From the NCBI RefSeq assembly GCF_907165205.1, contig NC_058196.1, positions 848,501 through 912,500 on the forward strand: a stretch of 64,000 bases of DNA, in the 5' to 3' direction. Under the pieces are notes generated by a model. That model ran no database searches. It saw only the letters and a program-made list of their open reading frames with translations, and was not told the DNA's origin. Source of the DNA: Coccinella septempunctata. Lineage: Eukaryota; Arthropoda; Insecta; Coleoptera; Coccinellidae. The translations under genes were made by a program, and so were the position numbers. Positions 44,287-54,975 of this stretch are shown here, piece by piece (positions within the stretch are counted from its first letter, which is position 1; each line of letters begins with the position of its first letter).

Positions 44287-44534
44287 TGATGAAACTTTGG
44301 TTTGCAGTAGAATCAGAGTTATTAAGGTTGTGATGTTTTACAATTTGATTCACCGATGCTTCAAAGAAACACTTTATATTTTTAGAAGTTTATTTCAACG
44401 ACAGATACACCGTAATACATTCATCCATAACTATCTTCTGTCGACCATAGACATATATGACTTATACTACATCTGACAGACAACATCCATAGAACATATT
44501 ATAAGTGTTTAGAGTTTTTAGATTGGTCTCAACA
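44287..44534 (-). repeat. Copia-2 5' LTR
   Basis: 248 bp; followed in element sense by the primer site at 44,286 downwards (GGTTATGGGCCCAGAACCCG). Confidence 0.93.
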
Positions 44535-44539
44535 CCTAC

Positions 44540-46268
44540 GTTGGAGGGCCCTCGTCTTCTTTCACCAACACAAGTAAAAAATGTAATTTTCTACTCGTAA
44601 AGAAAATGGAAAAATGATGCGCCACAACTTCTCGCAGTTTTCTCTGCTCACATCTGTCTCATGAATGCACATGCATAATTAAATGAATACAATTCGCGCA
44701 TCTGATCAAAACAGATCCATATACAGGTGCGACGAGAAGTTTGTATGTAACTTAATAACCAAAAAATAAACACAAGCTACTTGCACAAACAATTATATAT
44801 CTCTATAGATATTATTATTATTAATTTCTGCTGCAATTTGATTCCACATAATTTTTTTGTTTTGAATTTTTTCATGGGTCCCACGATATATAATTTTCGT
44901 AACAAGTTAATAAAAAACGTGTTTCTCCATCAAATTCACTATCAGAATATTCATAGTGAAGAAAATGCTTACGATATAATTCTCTGTTTTGTGTTATTTC
45001 CGCAATTTCCGTTTCAATGAAATCATCTTCATCTTCGATCTGCATAATATTATCCGATTTTCCATAAATGAGCGTTTCGCTGAAAGTCAAAATATATAGG
45101 TACTATATTAATTAATTCCACATTCTTACCTTCCATCATCGTGCACTCAGTGAATACTGCTCAAAGGATTTTGTAACAAGATCAGCCCAGTATTCATTAA
45201 ATCAATAAGATACTCATCGTTATCTGAAATTCATTATACATTTTCGTTTAGGTATACAAGCACAAGTAAGAAATTAATCTGATCTGGCACACTTATTATT
45301 TAATTTGAAAAAGTGATCAGGATTATCTTCTTCAACTGCTTCATTTATGGAAATCATTTCTTGATTGATTCTGAAAGTGAGGTCTAAAATATTTTCCATT
45401 TTTCAAAAAGGTAGACCGGCGCACAACAAACAAGGCAAAATGACAGCGAACCCATAGATTTCACTTCAATCTATGATCGACTCGTTCAAATAATAAGTTT
45501 CGTATGTTCTGTTGGAGCTGCACTAGATGTGCTCCTTGACAGCACGGAAATAATATTCGAGTGCACTTAGTGCAGAAATAGTTTTACCAATAGAAAACGC
45601 TATAAGGCAGTGGCGTTACGTGGTAAAATTTAGATACTTCCTATCTCTTCGTACTGAAAATTGATATCACAATGATGTCCGAGTCAACTGTCTCAATTGG
45701 GATTGGCGACAGTAAGCAACTATCTCACTGCAGCCTTTGGAATGTTTACTTTCCATTCCATGTATCTATGTTCTAAGATATGTATCAAACCTGTGAGCGT
45801 GATGACAGTCACCTTTAAAATTTATTGGGGGGGTTTGAGTGACAACCTTTTCTTCTTGCTTTGAAGGTAATACTATGGCGTTCGAAAAAATGCCGTACAT
45901 ACACTTGATTTCATTAATACTTAGGAAAAAAATAGCATAGTTACAATCGCAAGAGTTTCATATTTCATATTCATATGTTGTTATCCACATGGAACTCGAA
46001 ATGAGGCATAGGACGGTGAGAATGGGAGACTGCGGTTCCAAGATAATAAAACGGAGAATCTCAAAGGTGGTTCACTCGGGCCTGTACAGTCGCACCGGAA
46101 CGGCAACGAAAAGGAAAATTAATAACTCGGTCGAAAAAAAGCCTCAAAGCAAAACGAAAAAAAAATAAATTGAAATACTCGTCTGGTAATAACTACGGCG
46201 TAAAATAGTCGGCGACGTGGAAAATTTTTCGGAAGCGTGTCTGGGATTCAAAGAATTTCATCAAGTTA
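44540..46268. other. No firm gene; possible Harbinger-type relic
   Basis: Minus-strand coding-like patches: NILDLTFRINQEMISINEAV (about 45,400-45,290), DNDEYLIDLMNTGLI (about 45,220), and EDEDDFIETEIAEITQNRELYRKHF (44,872-45,090), with a possible donor GTAAGAATG near 45,130. Upstream sequence at 45,550-45,620 matches, inverted, 28,052-28,110. I cannot name it. The remainder is AT-rich without features. Confidence 0.3.
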
Positions 46269-46299
46269 TAATAATAATAATAATAATAATAATCTTTAT

Positions 46300-47520
46300 T
46301 GATCCTGTGAGACATGTTATTACATGTATAGGACAAGTCACAATAATAGAATGAATACATATAATCAAAAATACATTCCTTCAATACAGAATTTCGAACT
46401 ATCTTCTTGAATTTATTCCTAGGAAGACTGCATAGTGGAAGATGATTAAAAATTTTAATACCCTGATACAGCGGAGATATCTCAAACTTAGTAGTTTTAT
46501 GAGTCGGGAAATATAGTTCATTCTTGTTTCTGGTGTTGTGTGAATGAAAACCAGAAAGCTTTACAATACTTTCCTCACTCTCCTTCATATATACAAGGCA
46601 TTTAAGTATAAACAAAGATGACAATGTAAAAATACTATTATCTATAAAGAGTGGTCTGCAGGAGGACCGCGGATGACAATTGAACAATAAACAAATTATT
46701 CGTTTCTGAATAACAAAAACTCTATTAACATCTGAAGAATTACCCCAGAGCAGAATGTTTTAAGACAGGTGACTATATACTAGGGAATAGTAGACGTTGA
46801 TAAGAGATTTTAACGGAAGTGAACTCTCCAGTCTACTCAACGCATAATAGGAACTGTTGAGTTTTTTACAAAGGGCATCAATATGCTAATGCCATTTCAG
46901 GAATCTATCAATGTGTATACCCAAAAATTTAACAGTGTCATTGGATGTGATAACTGTATCCATATACCGAACAACAAATGTGTTACCCTCAGAGCTAGAT
47001 AGACTAAAACGAATGCACTCCGTTTTGTTCACATTCATCTTAATTCTATTCGTGTGACACCGTTCAACAAAATTTTGTATGATGAGCTCACATAGACATT
47101 GTAATTCCTCCAAAGTCTTAGCTGATACCGCAATGGAGGAATCATCAATCCTGATAATTTGACGCACTAACTTATTGGAGGTCAGTAATCTGGTGAAAAT
47201 CTTCCTCAAGTTTGGTGGAAGGTCGTTGATAAACAAGAGAAACAACAGTGGTCCAAGGACAGAACCTTGAGGCACTCCCAATTTCAAATTTCGTTCACTT
47301 GAATGAAAATCATCAACTCGGACCGACTCGGACGGCCGCGATTCTGTTTTCGAGATAACTCCGAATCCAATCGTGAAAAATACCCCTAAATCCCAATTTA
47401 TAAAGCTTGTCTAAAATAAACTGATGAGAGAGACTTTCGAAAGCTCGCGATAATTCAAAAAACAAAGCTGCAACATACGCGCCTCGATCAAGGTACTCAT
47501 AGACAAATTCAACAAAATTC
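46300..47520 (-). pseudogene. LINE-Y RT C-terminal half and tail
   Basis: NFVEFVYEYLDRGAYVAALFFELSRAFESLSHQFI (motif A; Asp-to-Glu at FELSRAFE where FDLSRAFD is usual), LGVPQGSVLGPLLFLLFINDLP (motif B), IIRIDDSSIAVSAK (motif C reads RIDDSS instead of YADD), VKFLGIHIDRFLKWH, then a tail frame 46,300-46,687 (SGFHSHNTRNKNELYFPTHKT). Frame changes near 47,290 and 46,890. Confidence 0.85.
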
Positions 47521-48490
47521 AACCACTTTTGAATTTTGGTTTTTTTTGCGGCCATAATTTTAGGCTAATTTTAGGCTAATTTATTACCCCAATTAAAAAT
47601 TTTTTGCTCCCCAATTTTTGGAGAAAATGGGGGTTCTGCTAGCTTAACGTTGAGCTAGCAGAACCCAGAAGCTAATGAAACATTTAGCAGAAATCTGACA
47701 ATACCATAATTTTAGGCTCATTTTAGGCTCTCATTTGAACCTACTGCGGATTTCCCTAGAATGTTTTTTTTTTAAAAAAAAAAAAGGTTCTGCTAGCTTT
47801 ACCGTCAAGCTAGCAGAACCAAACCGCTAATACAATATTTATCCAGAATCTGACCACACCATCCTTTCAGGCTAATTTTAGGCTAATTTATTACCCTAGT
47901 GACAAATTTTTTGCTCTCCAATTATTGGAGAAATTGGGGGTTTCGTTAACCCAACCCGTCGCTAGCCGGACTAAACCGATAATCCATTATTAATCCAGAA
48001 TCTGATTATATCATATTTTAAGGCTAATTTTAGGCTAATTTATTACCCTAGTGCGAATTTTTTCGCTCTCCAATTATTGGAGAAATTGGGGGTTTCGTTA
48101 ACCCAACCGGTAGCTAGCCGGATAAAACCGATAATCCATTATTTATCCAGAATTTGATTACATCCTATTTTCAGGCTAACTTCAAACAAATTTATTACCC
48201 AAGTAAAAATTTTTTGTCCTCCAATTGTGGGAGAAATTGCGAGATCTGAAAGCTCAAAGTCATGCCACCACTATTAAATCGATAAACAATTGTTTTCAAA
48301 ATATCTGATTACATAATAATTTTAGGCCCATTTTAGGCTCTCATTCGAAAATACTGCGAATTTTCCTTGAAACCGTTTTTTTTTTAAAAAAAAAGGTTCT
48401 GCTAGCTTTACCGTCAAGGTAGCAGAACCAAACCGCTAATACAATATTTATCCAGAAGTTGACTACACCATCCTTTCAGGCTAATTTTAG
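47521..48490. repeat. Left inverted array
   Basis: Blocks of about 130-150 bp with GGCTAATTTTAGGCTAATTTATTACCC, CTCCAATTATTGGAGAAATTGGG (dyad) and CCGATAATCCATTATT (each at most 27 bases in the sequence; shortened here). Three hairpins with GGTTCTGCTAGC/GCTAGCAGAACC arms at 47,631-47,666, 47,786-47,820 and 48,395-48,429. No coding. Confidence 0.85.
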
Positions 48491-48882
48491 GCTAATTTAT
48501 TACGAATTTGTTTCCTCTCGACCAAAGTAATGAATTCGTCTTCGGAAACGAATAAAGAAAATTTCTCAAAGTTTTCTTTTAAATCACTATCGTTGCAAAT
48601 GGATTCTTCTTGAAAACTTTGTTCGATAGAAATATTATTCCCAAACGATATATTACTATTTTCTAGAATTTTATATTTTTCGGCAGATGCCAAAGAATAT
48701 AGAGACCTTGGGGATAATTTATAATTTAACCGCTCAGCCAACTCCTGCCAAATTGGATGAACTTTCGAGATCACCTTATTATTTATAAAAATCCGATTTT
48801 GATTATCTTTGAATAACTGGATCACTTGATCCCTTTCCACTTTCTTAGGTCTTCCAGGACCAGTTTCGATTGCAAAATTCAT
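48487..48882 (-). CDS. Hypothetical DNA-binding-like protein of the array element
   Basis: 131 residues, PGRPKKVERDQVIQLFK (AT-hook-like GRPKK), then NRIFINNKVISKVHPIWQELAERLNYKLSPRSLYSLAS, then an acidic tail ending at the edge of the left array. The IWQELAERL-x-K-SPRSLY pattern recalls the N-terminal DNA-binding segment of TE proteins I have seen in aphids and cnidarians, but I cannot assign a family. No catalytic domain follows, so it is either an accessory protein or a truncated transposase start. Confidence 0.45.
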   Translation of the reverse strand: MNFAIETGPGRPKKVERDQVIQLFKDNQNRIFINNKVISKVHPIWQELAERLNYKLSPRSLYSLASAEKYKILENSNISFGNNISIEQSFQEESICNDSDLKENFEKFSLFVSEDEFITLVERKQIRNKLA

Positions 48883-49015
48883 TGTGCGAACTGAATAATA
48901 TTGAAATAACTTGTTAACGAAAATGGCACTCGCGGCTCAACTAAGGTTGTTCAGATGTTTTCAAAATACACTAGTTTGAGAATAAGGTGGAGAAATATTT
49001 ATATTAGAAAAAAAG

Positions 49016-49577
49016 GTGCAAAATGGGGCGGTACAAATAATTTTTTATTACTTTGGGAATTCCACAGAACTTTCCTCTAACTCATAGCATTCAACAGGGG
49101 AGAACTGGTCAATTCTGTCTGGGCATTTAATGAATTCCCAGAATACCTTAAACTGTTTATTTCTAATCTTCACAATAAGTTCAACTTTAGATCTTAAATT
49201 GCCTTATGCTAACTGTGAAATTTCCATCAAAATCGTTATTTTTTGATAGTCGGCATATTCAGAATTCAACTTGTTATTAAGAAAACTTCTTACATAAGGC
49301 AAGTAAAGGTTTGGAGTTCAACCGATCCGGAAGTTTAGGGATAAACAGTTTAAAGTTGTATTCTGGGAATTTATTGTACGACCAGACAGCATTGTCCAGT
49401 TTTCTTTTGTTGAATGTTTTCATTTGGAAGTTCGGTTGTATTTTCATAGCAATAAAATTATTTGTACCACCTGCTTAAGTAGAATTTCGGTGGAATTGCC
49501 ATAGTAGTAAAAAAATATTTGTACCACCCCATTTACCGGTGGAATTGCCATAGCATTATTTGTACCACCCCATTTTG
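49016..49577. repeat. Inverted-ended segment with coding relic
   Basis: GCAAAATGGGGCGGTACAAATAA near 49,018 is inverted at 49,548-49,577 (TTATTTGTACCACCCCATTTTGC). TTTGTACCACC recurs at 49,463 and 49,532. Inside, the minus strand reads MKTFNKRKLDNAVWSYNKFPEYN and, after a stop/frame change, YVRSFLNNKLNSEYADYQK and FKVFWEFIKCPDRIDQFSP: a decayed unknown protein. Could be a MITE-like derivative of another transposon. Confidence 0.5.
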
Positions 49578-49984
49578 CTCTCTTTCATAGAAATTCTCGT
49601 TCAAAAGTTTTCAGAAATAAGATGACCTGAATGACTGTAGTAACGGACTAGAAACCCAGAAATCGTTGAAAAAGTGAATCACGAAATTCGGCAGTGGGTT
49701 CAAAATTATTAGGAGAAACTAGAATGATATGCATACTTATGGCTTATTCAGAAAAAGGCTTCGGTTTTATTCGAAGTCCAATAGAATTCGAATAATATAT
49801 AATATATGTTATGGGCAATGTAATTATTTAGGTCAGTATTCATAATGCTTGGTTATTATGAAAAATGACCATTAAAATCGGGCAATTTGATAAATTTGAA
49901 TTACTTTACGATAATTTCTCACATTGCCCGGTCATTATAAATACCGCTTTGGGCACTTTGATTAATTGACTGCAATAGGACAAC

Positions 49985-50458
49985 CTATGCGAAGAGAAAG
50001 AAAGCCGATATATTGAAAATTAGGCAGAATTCAGCAAATAATCTGAAAAAAGCTGAAAAATGGTTCAAACTTCTAACCTAAAATACTCTGATGCTAAAAA
50101 AGGTGACACAGCTAGAGTTCGAGTCCCAGATGCCGACAGAGGTCGCACCGATAGAAGAAATATTTTGGCATTTGTTCTTGAAGTAACAGATGATGATCTG
50201 TATAGATTAGGCACGAAACACGGAATTCTAAATCAACTTTATGCCAGGAACCAATTGACAATATATAATGAGGAGTTTATATATGGCGAAGATATTCCAC
50301 AGATAGAGATTTAACTAAGAGAATGTGCAAGATTGTCATCCAAGACAGGCTATAGTCGATGTGGCTGAAAAGGTAGCTGTAAATTCGACGAGCGCAAGTC
50401 TCGTAAAGAAAAAAAGCTATGTAAATCGAAATGTCACCAAAGTGGAAGCTGCTCTCAT
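49985..50458 (+). pseudogene. Ginger/KRBA2-like C-terminal relic
   Basis: The 84-residue frame at 50,060-50,314 contains VRVPDADRGRTDRRNILAFVLEV, LYRLGTKHGILNQLYARNQL and IPQIEI. This matches the region after the integrase core in Ginger1/KRBA2-type proteins (VPxxDRGxxDxxNIL). Sequence before (ADILKIRQNSANNLKK, 49,995) and after the stop (LRECARLSSKTGYSRC, then KGSCKF and KKLCKSKCHQSGSC) continues the family pattern including the Cys-rich tail, but in broken frames. Confidence 0.65.
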
Positions 50459-50536
50459 GAATAGACCCTGTATTGGCCTGTATTGGTACGTATTGACATT
50501 TTGTGTGAAAATAAATTTGTAAGTACGTATAGTCCA

Positions 50537-50979
50537 AGAGCTAGTGAACCCTGGGAGTAACGGTCTCCCTGTAAGGTTAGAAATTTGTATACTTACGATT
50601 TATGACATGCTAAGAGCAATAGCCATGACCTGGCAGGCGTCAGCCCTGCACGTCATCAGCCCCTTTATTTTTTGAACTGTTAAGTAAATTGAGTTTCAAA
50701 ACTTGTTTCTGTAAATTTGAAAATTTATTAGGATAAAGTTCATTTATTGTACATCTTAAAAAAAAATTGACAGGCGATTCCAATAAGCAGAAGTATATGA
50801 CAGATCAATTAGAAAACGTACAGTCGATGAGGTAAAATAAACTTTATCCTGTATACTTAAAATTTTTATATGTTTTCAAGTAAACGTCTCAGAGTAAATA
50901 TGTACAATGCCAGGCGGTTTTGAACAGCATAAGACCTTGACAGGCGAGGGGACAGCTGCTAAGGGCGTGCAAATAAGAA
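50537..50979 (+). repeat. Left TIR of Academ-like element
   Basis: Inverse of 56,462-56,902. Contains the CAGGCG words near 50,633, 50,771, 50,911 and 50,941, candidates for transposase binding. Confidence 0.9.
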
Positions 50980-51045
50980 ATGTTACATGAACGCATACAG
51001 TATATGCAATGTATTTTATTGGGTTTTATGCAATCTACATTATTT

Positions 51046-51131
51046 TTAACATTCATTTTCTTCAGCATCATCCGAAATTTCGCTATCACTGTTTTCATCA
51101 TCATCTGATTCTTCAACAATATTTTCCTCAT
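51046..51131 (-). CDS. Academ-like gene, last exon (acidic tail)
   Basis: Acceptor TATTTTCAG at 51,132-51,140; the exon reads DEENIVEESDDDENSDSE then ISDDAEENEC and TAA (51,046-51,048). Phase matches the donor GTAACATA at 51,248 downwards after EECIS, giving a 117-bp intron (51,132-51,248). Without splicing the frame would run to 51,181 instead. An acidic tail of this kind is common in related proteins. Confidence 0.65.
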
Positions 51132-51180
51132 CTGAAAATAGTAAAAAAATATATCAATGAATCAATAAGGTTGTTAAGAA

Positions 51181-52974
51181 TTAAATATCAAGCTCAATTA
51201 CATAGGACTGCGTATTAAATGTTACGGAATAAAATAGTTGTATGTTACCTGAAATGCATTCCTCAGTTTCAGTCGATTGTGCTGTGGCAGTATCAGCAGG
51301 TCCTTGTAAAAGTATGTCGTATATAGAAGATGGAACCGTATTCCCCTCAAACCAATTAAATTCGTAACGACTATCAATTAAGTTCCAACCGTTATTTTCA
51401 GGTGTAAGAATTGTTGGTTCTTTTAAATTACAATTTCGCCATATATTTGTAATGTAGGCAGTTCTCAATAATTGTTGATGTAGTTCACGTTTGCAGGGTG
51501 GTAAATTCGATGAATCATAGCTTACTACTTTTTTCATAAACACTTTAGGATTATTTGTGTTGTACGTAGCAAGGAACTTTTCATAACGTGCATTATTTAA
51601 CTTTGAACATTTCAAACCATACATTTGGCATACAAATTTCTCTAGTATCGGGAAAATTTTTTCTTTCTTCTGTACTATTTTTGCGTTTCCTAATTCTTTG
51701 AATGCCTTCTGATATACACTCGATTTCTGCAATATTTGGAATGGTTTTTTTTTACCTCTTCTTGAAAAGGACGGATTGAAATCGCAACCGGTTAATGCAT
51801 GAAATCCCGGTAAGCTTTGGCATATAGAAGGTCCCAATTTTGTATATAGTTCAGAAATATTTATCCATTTTTTACAATTATTAGTGCCATATTCCATATA
51901 GATTTTTAAATTATTATTGTGGAGATGGTCCATGTTTCCGAGCAGTAATATTAAAATGTCTGTGTCACATGTTTTTATTAATACGTCGGATACATCTTCA
52001 TCCATTTGGCATGTATGGTATATTATTTTTGTATCAGCCTCTTCATGATATTGGCACGATAAATCATCATTTATATCGACAATCACAGAGTTATTGTGGA
52101 CACTATAAGTATGGCATTGTTTGTAATTTAAGTTAACTATGGTATTCCCGATAAACTCCATCATTTCATTTGTGCTCCAATGTGTAATTAAAAAATCTAC
52201 GAAAGCTTCTTTAAATTGTATGTTACGAAGTTCTTTCATAAAATCGACTGGTCGAATTTGTTCTGGTCCGGTAATGAAATAATTTATGTTTCGTACTTCT
52301 TGTCGTTTTGCTCGTTCATAATCTTTAATTGATGGCGAAAAGTATTGGTCGAAAATGATATCTACTCGTGAGGCATGTGTAGCTGTTAGTAGCGACATAA
52401 TTTTTTTAGAAATACCACCAAATGTTTTAGGGATGTTTTTGAATGTATGCAGTAAAAAGAATCCATCAAAAATGACAACATCAAAACGTCTTGGTACCTC
52501 TTCACTGTTGACGTTTGCCTTTAAAATTTCAACCATTGCTGATTTCTGAGTTTTATGTATTGTACCATCTTCATGACACAATGACAATGAAACAGTTGTA
52601 ATGGGGTATGATAACGTCTTCTCCAAATCGATGTTATGTTGTATTGACAGAGCTAACAGGCGACCAAAGAAATCACGTTGCACACGGATTTCATGAACCT
52701 TATCACCGATTTTGATTTTTTCCTTTTTTTTTTCAGAGGCAAAATTCATAATTTTCACTTGTGCAATTCTTTCTTCAAATCTTTTTCCATTCTGTGAACA
52801 TTCAGTTATAAAATTCTTTTTCAATCTTTCTCCTGATTCTATAAAATTCAATAAGTAATCCTGTACTGCGATCGAAGCAACTGTACCATTTCCGATGTTA
52901 TACAGACAATCTTTGTTTAGATTCAACATAAATGGATTTAGAAATTTCTCAAAAGTATTTATGAACTTCCACAA
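51181..52974 (-). CDS. XPG/FEN1-like nuclease part of the Academ-like protein
   Basis: 597-residue open frame. PIN/XPG-type acidic residues are all present in order: VVIFDGFFLLH (D170), IIFDQYFSPSIKDYERAKR (D209, followed by the basic helix), HEEADTKI (E312, D314), KTCDTDILILLLG (D337, D339) and GFHALTGCDFNPSF (D398), the last in a helix-two-turn-helix-like setting. XPG/FEN nucleases cut branched DNA; in a transposon it might resolve excision or integration intermediates. A conserved C-terminal segment (LPPCKRELHQQLLRTAYITNIWR; NGWNL...YEFNWFEGN) follows. The protein probably continues from the upstream frame through a one-A slip near 53,025. Uninterrupted by stops. Confidence 0.75.
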   Translation of the reverse strand: MWKFINTFEKFLNPFMLNLNKDCLYNIGNGTVASIAVQDYLLNFIESGERLKKNFITECSQNGKRFEERIAQVKIMNFASEKKKEKIKIGDKVHEIRVQRDFFGRLLALSIQHNIDLEKTLSYPITTVSLSLCHEDGTIHKTQKSAMVEILKANVNSEEVPRRFDVVIFDGFFLLHTFKNIPKTFGGISKKIMSLLTATHASRVDIIFDQYFSPSIKDYERAKRQEVRNINYFITGPEQIRPVDFMKELRNIQFKEAFVDFLITHWSTNEMMEFIGNTIVNLNYKQCHTYSVHNNSVIVDINDDLSCQYHEEADTKIIYHTCQMDEDVSDVLIKTCDTDILILLLGNMDHLHNNNLKIYMEYGTNNCKKWINISELYTKLGPSICQSLPGFHALTGCDFNPSFSRRGKKKPFQILQKSSVYQKAFKELGNAKIVQKKEKIFPILEKFVCQMYGLKCSKLNNARYEKFLATYNTNNPKVFMKKVVSYDSSNLPPCKRELHQQLLRTAYITNIWRNCNLKEPTILTPENNGWNLIDSRYEFNWFEGNTVPSSIYDILLQGPADTATAQSTETEECISGNIQLFYSVTFNTQSYVIELDI

Positions 52975-52991
52975 CTGTGCTGAATCTCTTT

Positions 52992-54956
52992 TTATTGCAT
53001 GTTCTTCCAGGTCTGCGGATACATCATTTTTTCTTCGTGAACCAGTAATGTCCCCAGAGTGTGAGATATGACAGTTGTTCTTATGTCGTGACTTCTAGCC
53101 CATCGCTGACGAGCGGAAATAGAATGTGTGAACTGGATTACACCAGTTAATCTTTTTCCCGCGTCGGCATTAATAGTTTGTTCAAGTACTAGATCTGTTG
53201 GCTGTCTAGAGAAAGATTTATCAGTACGTTTGATTCCAAGGTATCCATCTTTCATAAATTTTTCAATTGATGGATGTGTAAGACCAACTTTTAACAAATT
53301 ATCATGATATTTTATCAGCCATCGTGAATAATTAGGCTGATTTGTCATAAAAAATATATTTGCTATTTTTGACAAAATATATTTGTACAAAGAAAAGTTT
53401 CCAGTCCTTATGCTTCGACTCAGTAACTGATAGTGATGAACAAGATCCATATAAATAACATAAAATTGAGGCGTTTTACCAAAAGTTCCTTTTCTACATT
53501 GTTCTTTGTGATATTGGTATCGAGTCATCAATGTTGATATTGCTTCATTTTCTATGACGGTCAGAAACGGTTCATTACCATCGATAAATGTAGAGAGATT
53601 ATTGTAAACATCTTCATCAATACTTATATCTTCTTTTTCTATGAAAGATTGAAAACATAATATTTCAAGTCCTAGTGCCATTAATGGATGCAGCCGCTTA
53701 CATCGATTAAAATGTTTTCCTTTCAAAAATCCATCTACTGAACCATTTGAGATAATTTCACTTTCAACAGCTACATTCATTATTCCACTGTCGTCAATAA
53801 ATTTTCCAATTGCTCTAAACAATGCTAACATGATGTGGAACGGTCCTAAATGGATAAATAAATTATCATAAACTGGTTTTTCTGTAGACTGTACCTGCAT
53901 AGCAATTTTTGCTATAGCTAGATCATATGTTACATTAATGCAAGGTTGTCCAATTTCTGCAGCAATAATTTGACTTTGTTTCATAGTTTCTATTACAACT
54001 GGTATATTTGTCGGTGATTCGTTTATTGGTGTAAGATGAGAAATTTTTGCTTTGTTATTATGAGAATCTTTGTTTAAATTATGATGGAACCCAACCCACA
54101 TCGATGTTTTTTTAATTTTAAGAGCATGGCAAAGCATCCACAGAAACTTTTGCTGATAAATTATTTCTAGTGAAGCTGGTGTTGCTTCATTTCTTAAATT
54201 GTCAGATAAAGACAATAATTCATCATTCATCTTGGGTTTTTTTGAATATGGGACTAACTCTGGGATGATAGCATCAAGAGTCCTTCTTCTTTTATGTCCT
54301 GCATGAACACATGAAACGGATAGCTCGCCTGTGCACTCACCATGTTCAGAAGGATTTTGGAGTTGCTCAGAAGTTCCCTCTGTTGATTCCTCATTTTCTA
54401 GAACTGTTTGATAGATTATGCCTGCCGTATCATGTAGGGTATCTTTACCAGTAGCAGTATCAACATAACGATCGAAGTTGTCGAAGGCTCCTCCTGTGAA
54501 TAAATCTTGTCTTTTACAAATTTCATTTGGACAAATTTTAGAACGATTCAATAACGTAGTTGTTGCTACAGTTTCCAATTCTTCAATAACATGATAACTA
54601 CAACAATGACCATATTTATTTATAATTTCTACGATCTTTCTGCTGCTCGTCAAACTCTTCAATGTCATGCCCAGAGTGATGTGTTTTTTGGTTTTCACAG
54701 ACCCATTAGTGACATTATAAATCAAATCTTCTGCCAATGAATTAGTTTTCCTTATACAACCTTCACTAATTCTCCGACGTCGTTTATAACCACCCAGAAG
54801 AAAACAATAAAAATCAAGTAATTGCTTAGGTATTTCACATTCGCCATTTAACAAATCAGCAGTTGTTATGTTTTCTGGTAATTCTTTCTTTGTTATTTCT
54901 AAAATAGTTTTTCGTAAAATTGATGCTGCTTTTTGCAATATCTCCGCATCTTCCAA
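52992..54956 (-). CDS. Transposase-like part of the Academ-like protein
   Basis: 654-residue open frame belonging to a large, poorly characterised family present in many copies in fish, crustacean and insect genomes. Conserved blocks: LIYNVTNGSVKTKKHITLGMTLKSLT, INKYGHCCSYHVIEELET, AFDNFDRYVDTATGKDTLHDT (about 157-177), HLGPFHIMLALFRAIGKF (about 370), LKGKHFNRCKRLHPLMALGLE, QFYVIYMDLVHHYQLLSRSIR, NYSRWLIKYHDNLLKV and LVLEQTINADAGKRLTGV. Function as the transposase core is my inference; I cannot assign its catalytic triad. The real frame begins further upstream (DSVVDAKLCELLEDAE before the first Met) and joins the frame at 54,976-55,596. Confidence 0.65.
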   Translation of the reverse strand: MEDAEILQKAASILRKTILEITKKELPENITTADLLNGECEIPKQLLDFYCFLLGGYKRRRRISEGCIRKTNSLAEDLIYNVTNGSVKTKKHITLGMTLKSLTSSRKIVEIINKYGHCCSYHVIEELETVATTTLLNRSKICPNEICKRQDLFTGGAFDNFDRYVDTATGKDTLHDTAGIIYQTVLENEESTEGTSEQLQNPSEHGECTGELSVSCVHAGHKRRRTLDAIIPELVPYSKKPKMNDELLSLSDNLRNEATPASLEIIYQQKFLWMLCHALKIKKTSMWVGFHHNLNKDSHNNKAKISHLTPINESPTNIPVVIETMKQSQIIAAEIGQPCINVTYDLAIAKIAMQVQSTEKPVYDNLFIHLGPFHIMLALFRAIGKFIDDSGIMNVAVESEIISNGSVDGFLKGKHFNRCKRLHPLMALGLEILCFQSFIEKEDISIDEDVYNNLSTFIDGNEPFLTVIENEAISTLMTRYQYHKEQCRKGTFGKTPQFYVIYMDLVHHYQLLSRSIRTGNFSLYKYILSKIANIFFMTNQPNYSRWLIKYHDNLLKVGLTHPSIEKFMKDGYLGIKRTDKSFSRQPTDLVLEQTINADAGKRLTGVIQFTHSISARQRWARSHDIRTTVISHTLGTLLVHEEKMMYPQTWKNMQ

Positions 54957-54975
54957 CAGTTCACATAATTTTGCA

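Larger units (their letters stand above)
40051..44534 (-). mobile_element. Full-length Copia retrotransposon (Copia-2)
   Basis: 4,484 bp, minus strand. LTRs 40,051-40,295 (245 bp) and 44,287-44,534 (248 bp) differ by two substitutions and a 3-bp gap that I can see. TSD CCTAC at 40,046-40,050 and 44,535-44,539. The primer site GGTTATGGGCCCAG follows the 5' LTR in element sense; GGAAGGAG is the polypurine tract. At least five stops interrupt Gag-Pol. Unrelated in sequence to Copia-1 apart from the primer site and domain order. Confidence 0.95.

Noticed and set aside
44805..44825. Another truncated R4-like LINE, suggested by CTATAGATATTATTATTA shared with 39,935
   Set aside because: The match is only about 20 bp of low-complexity sequence; no LINE coding follows.
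47521..48490. CRISPR-like or satellite array
   Set aside because: Spacers are not unique, blocks are long and diverged, and the whole array is mirrored at 57.3-59.2 kb; it is a transposon end.
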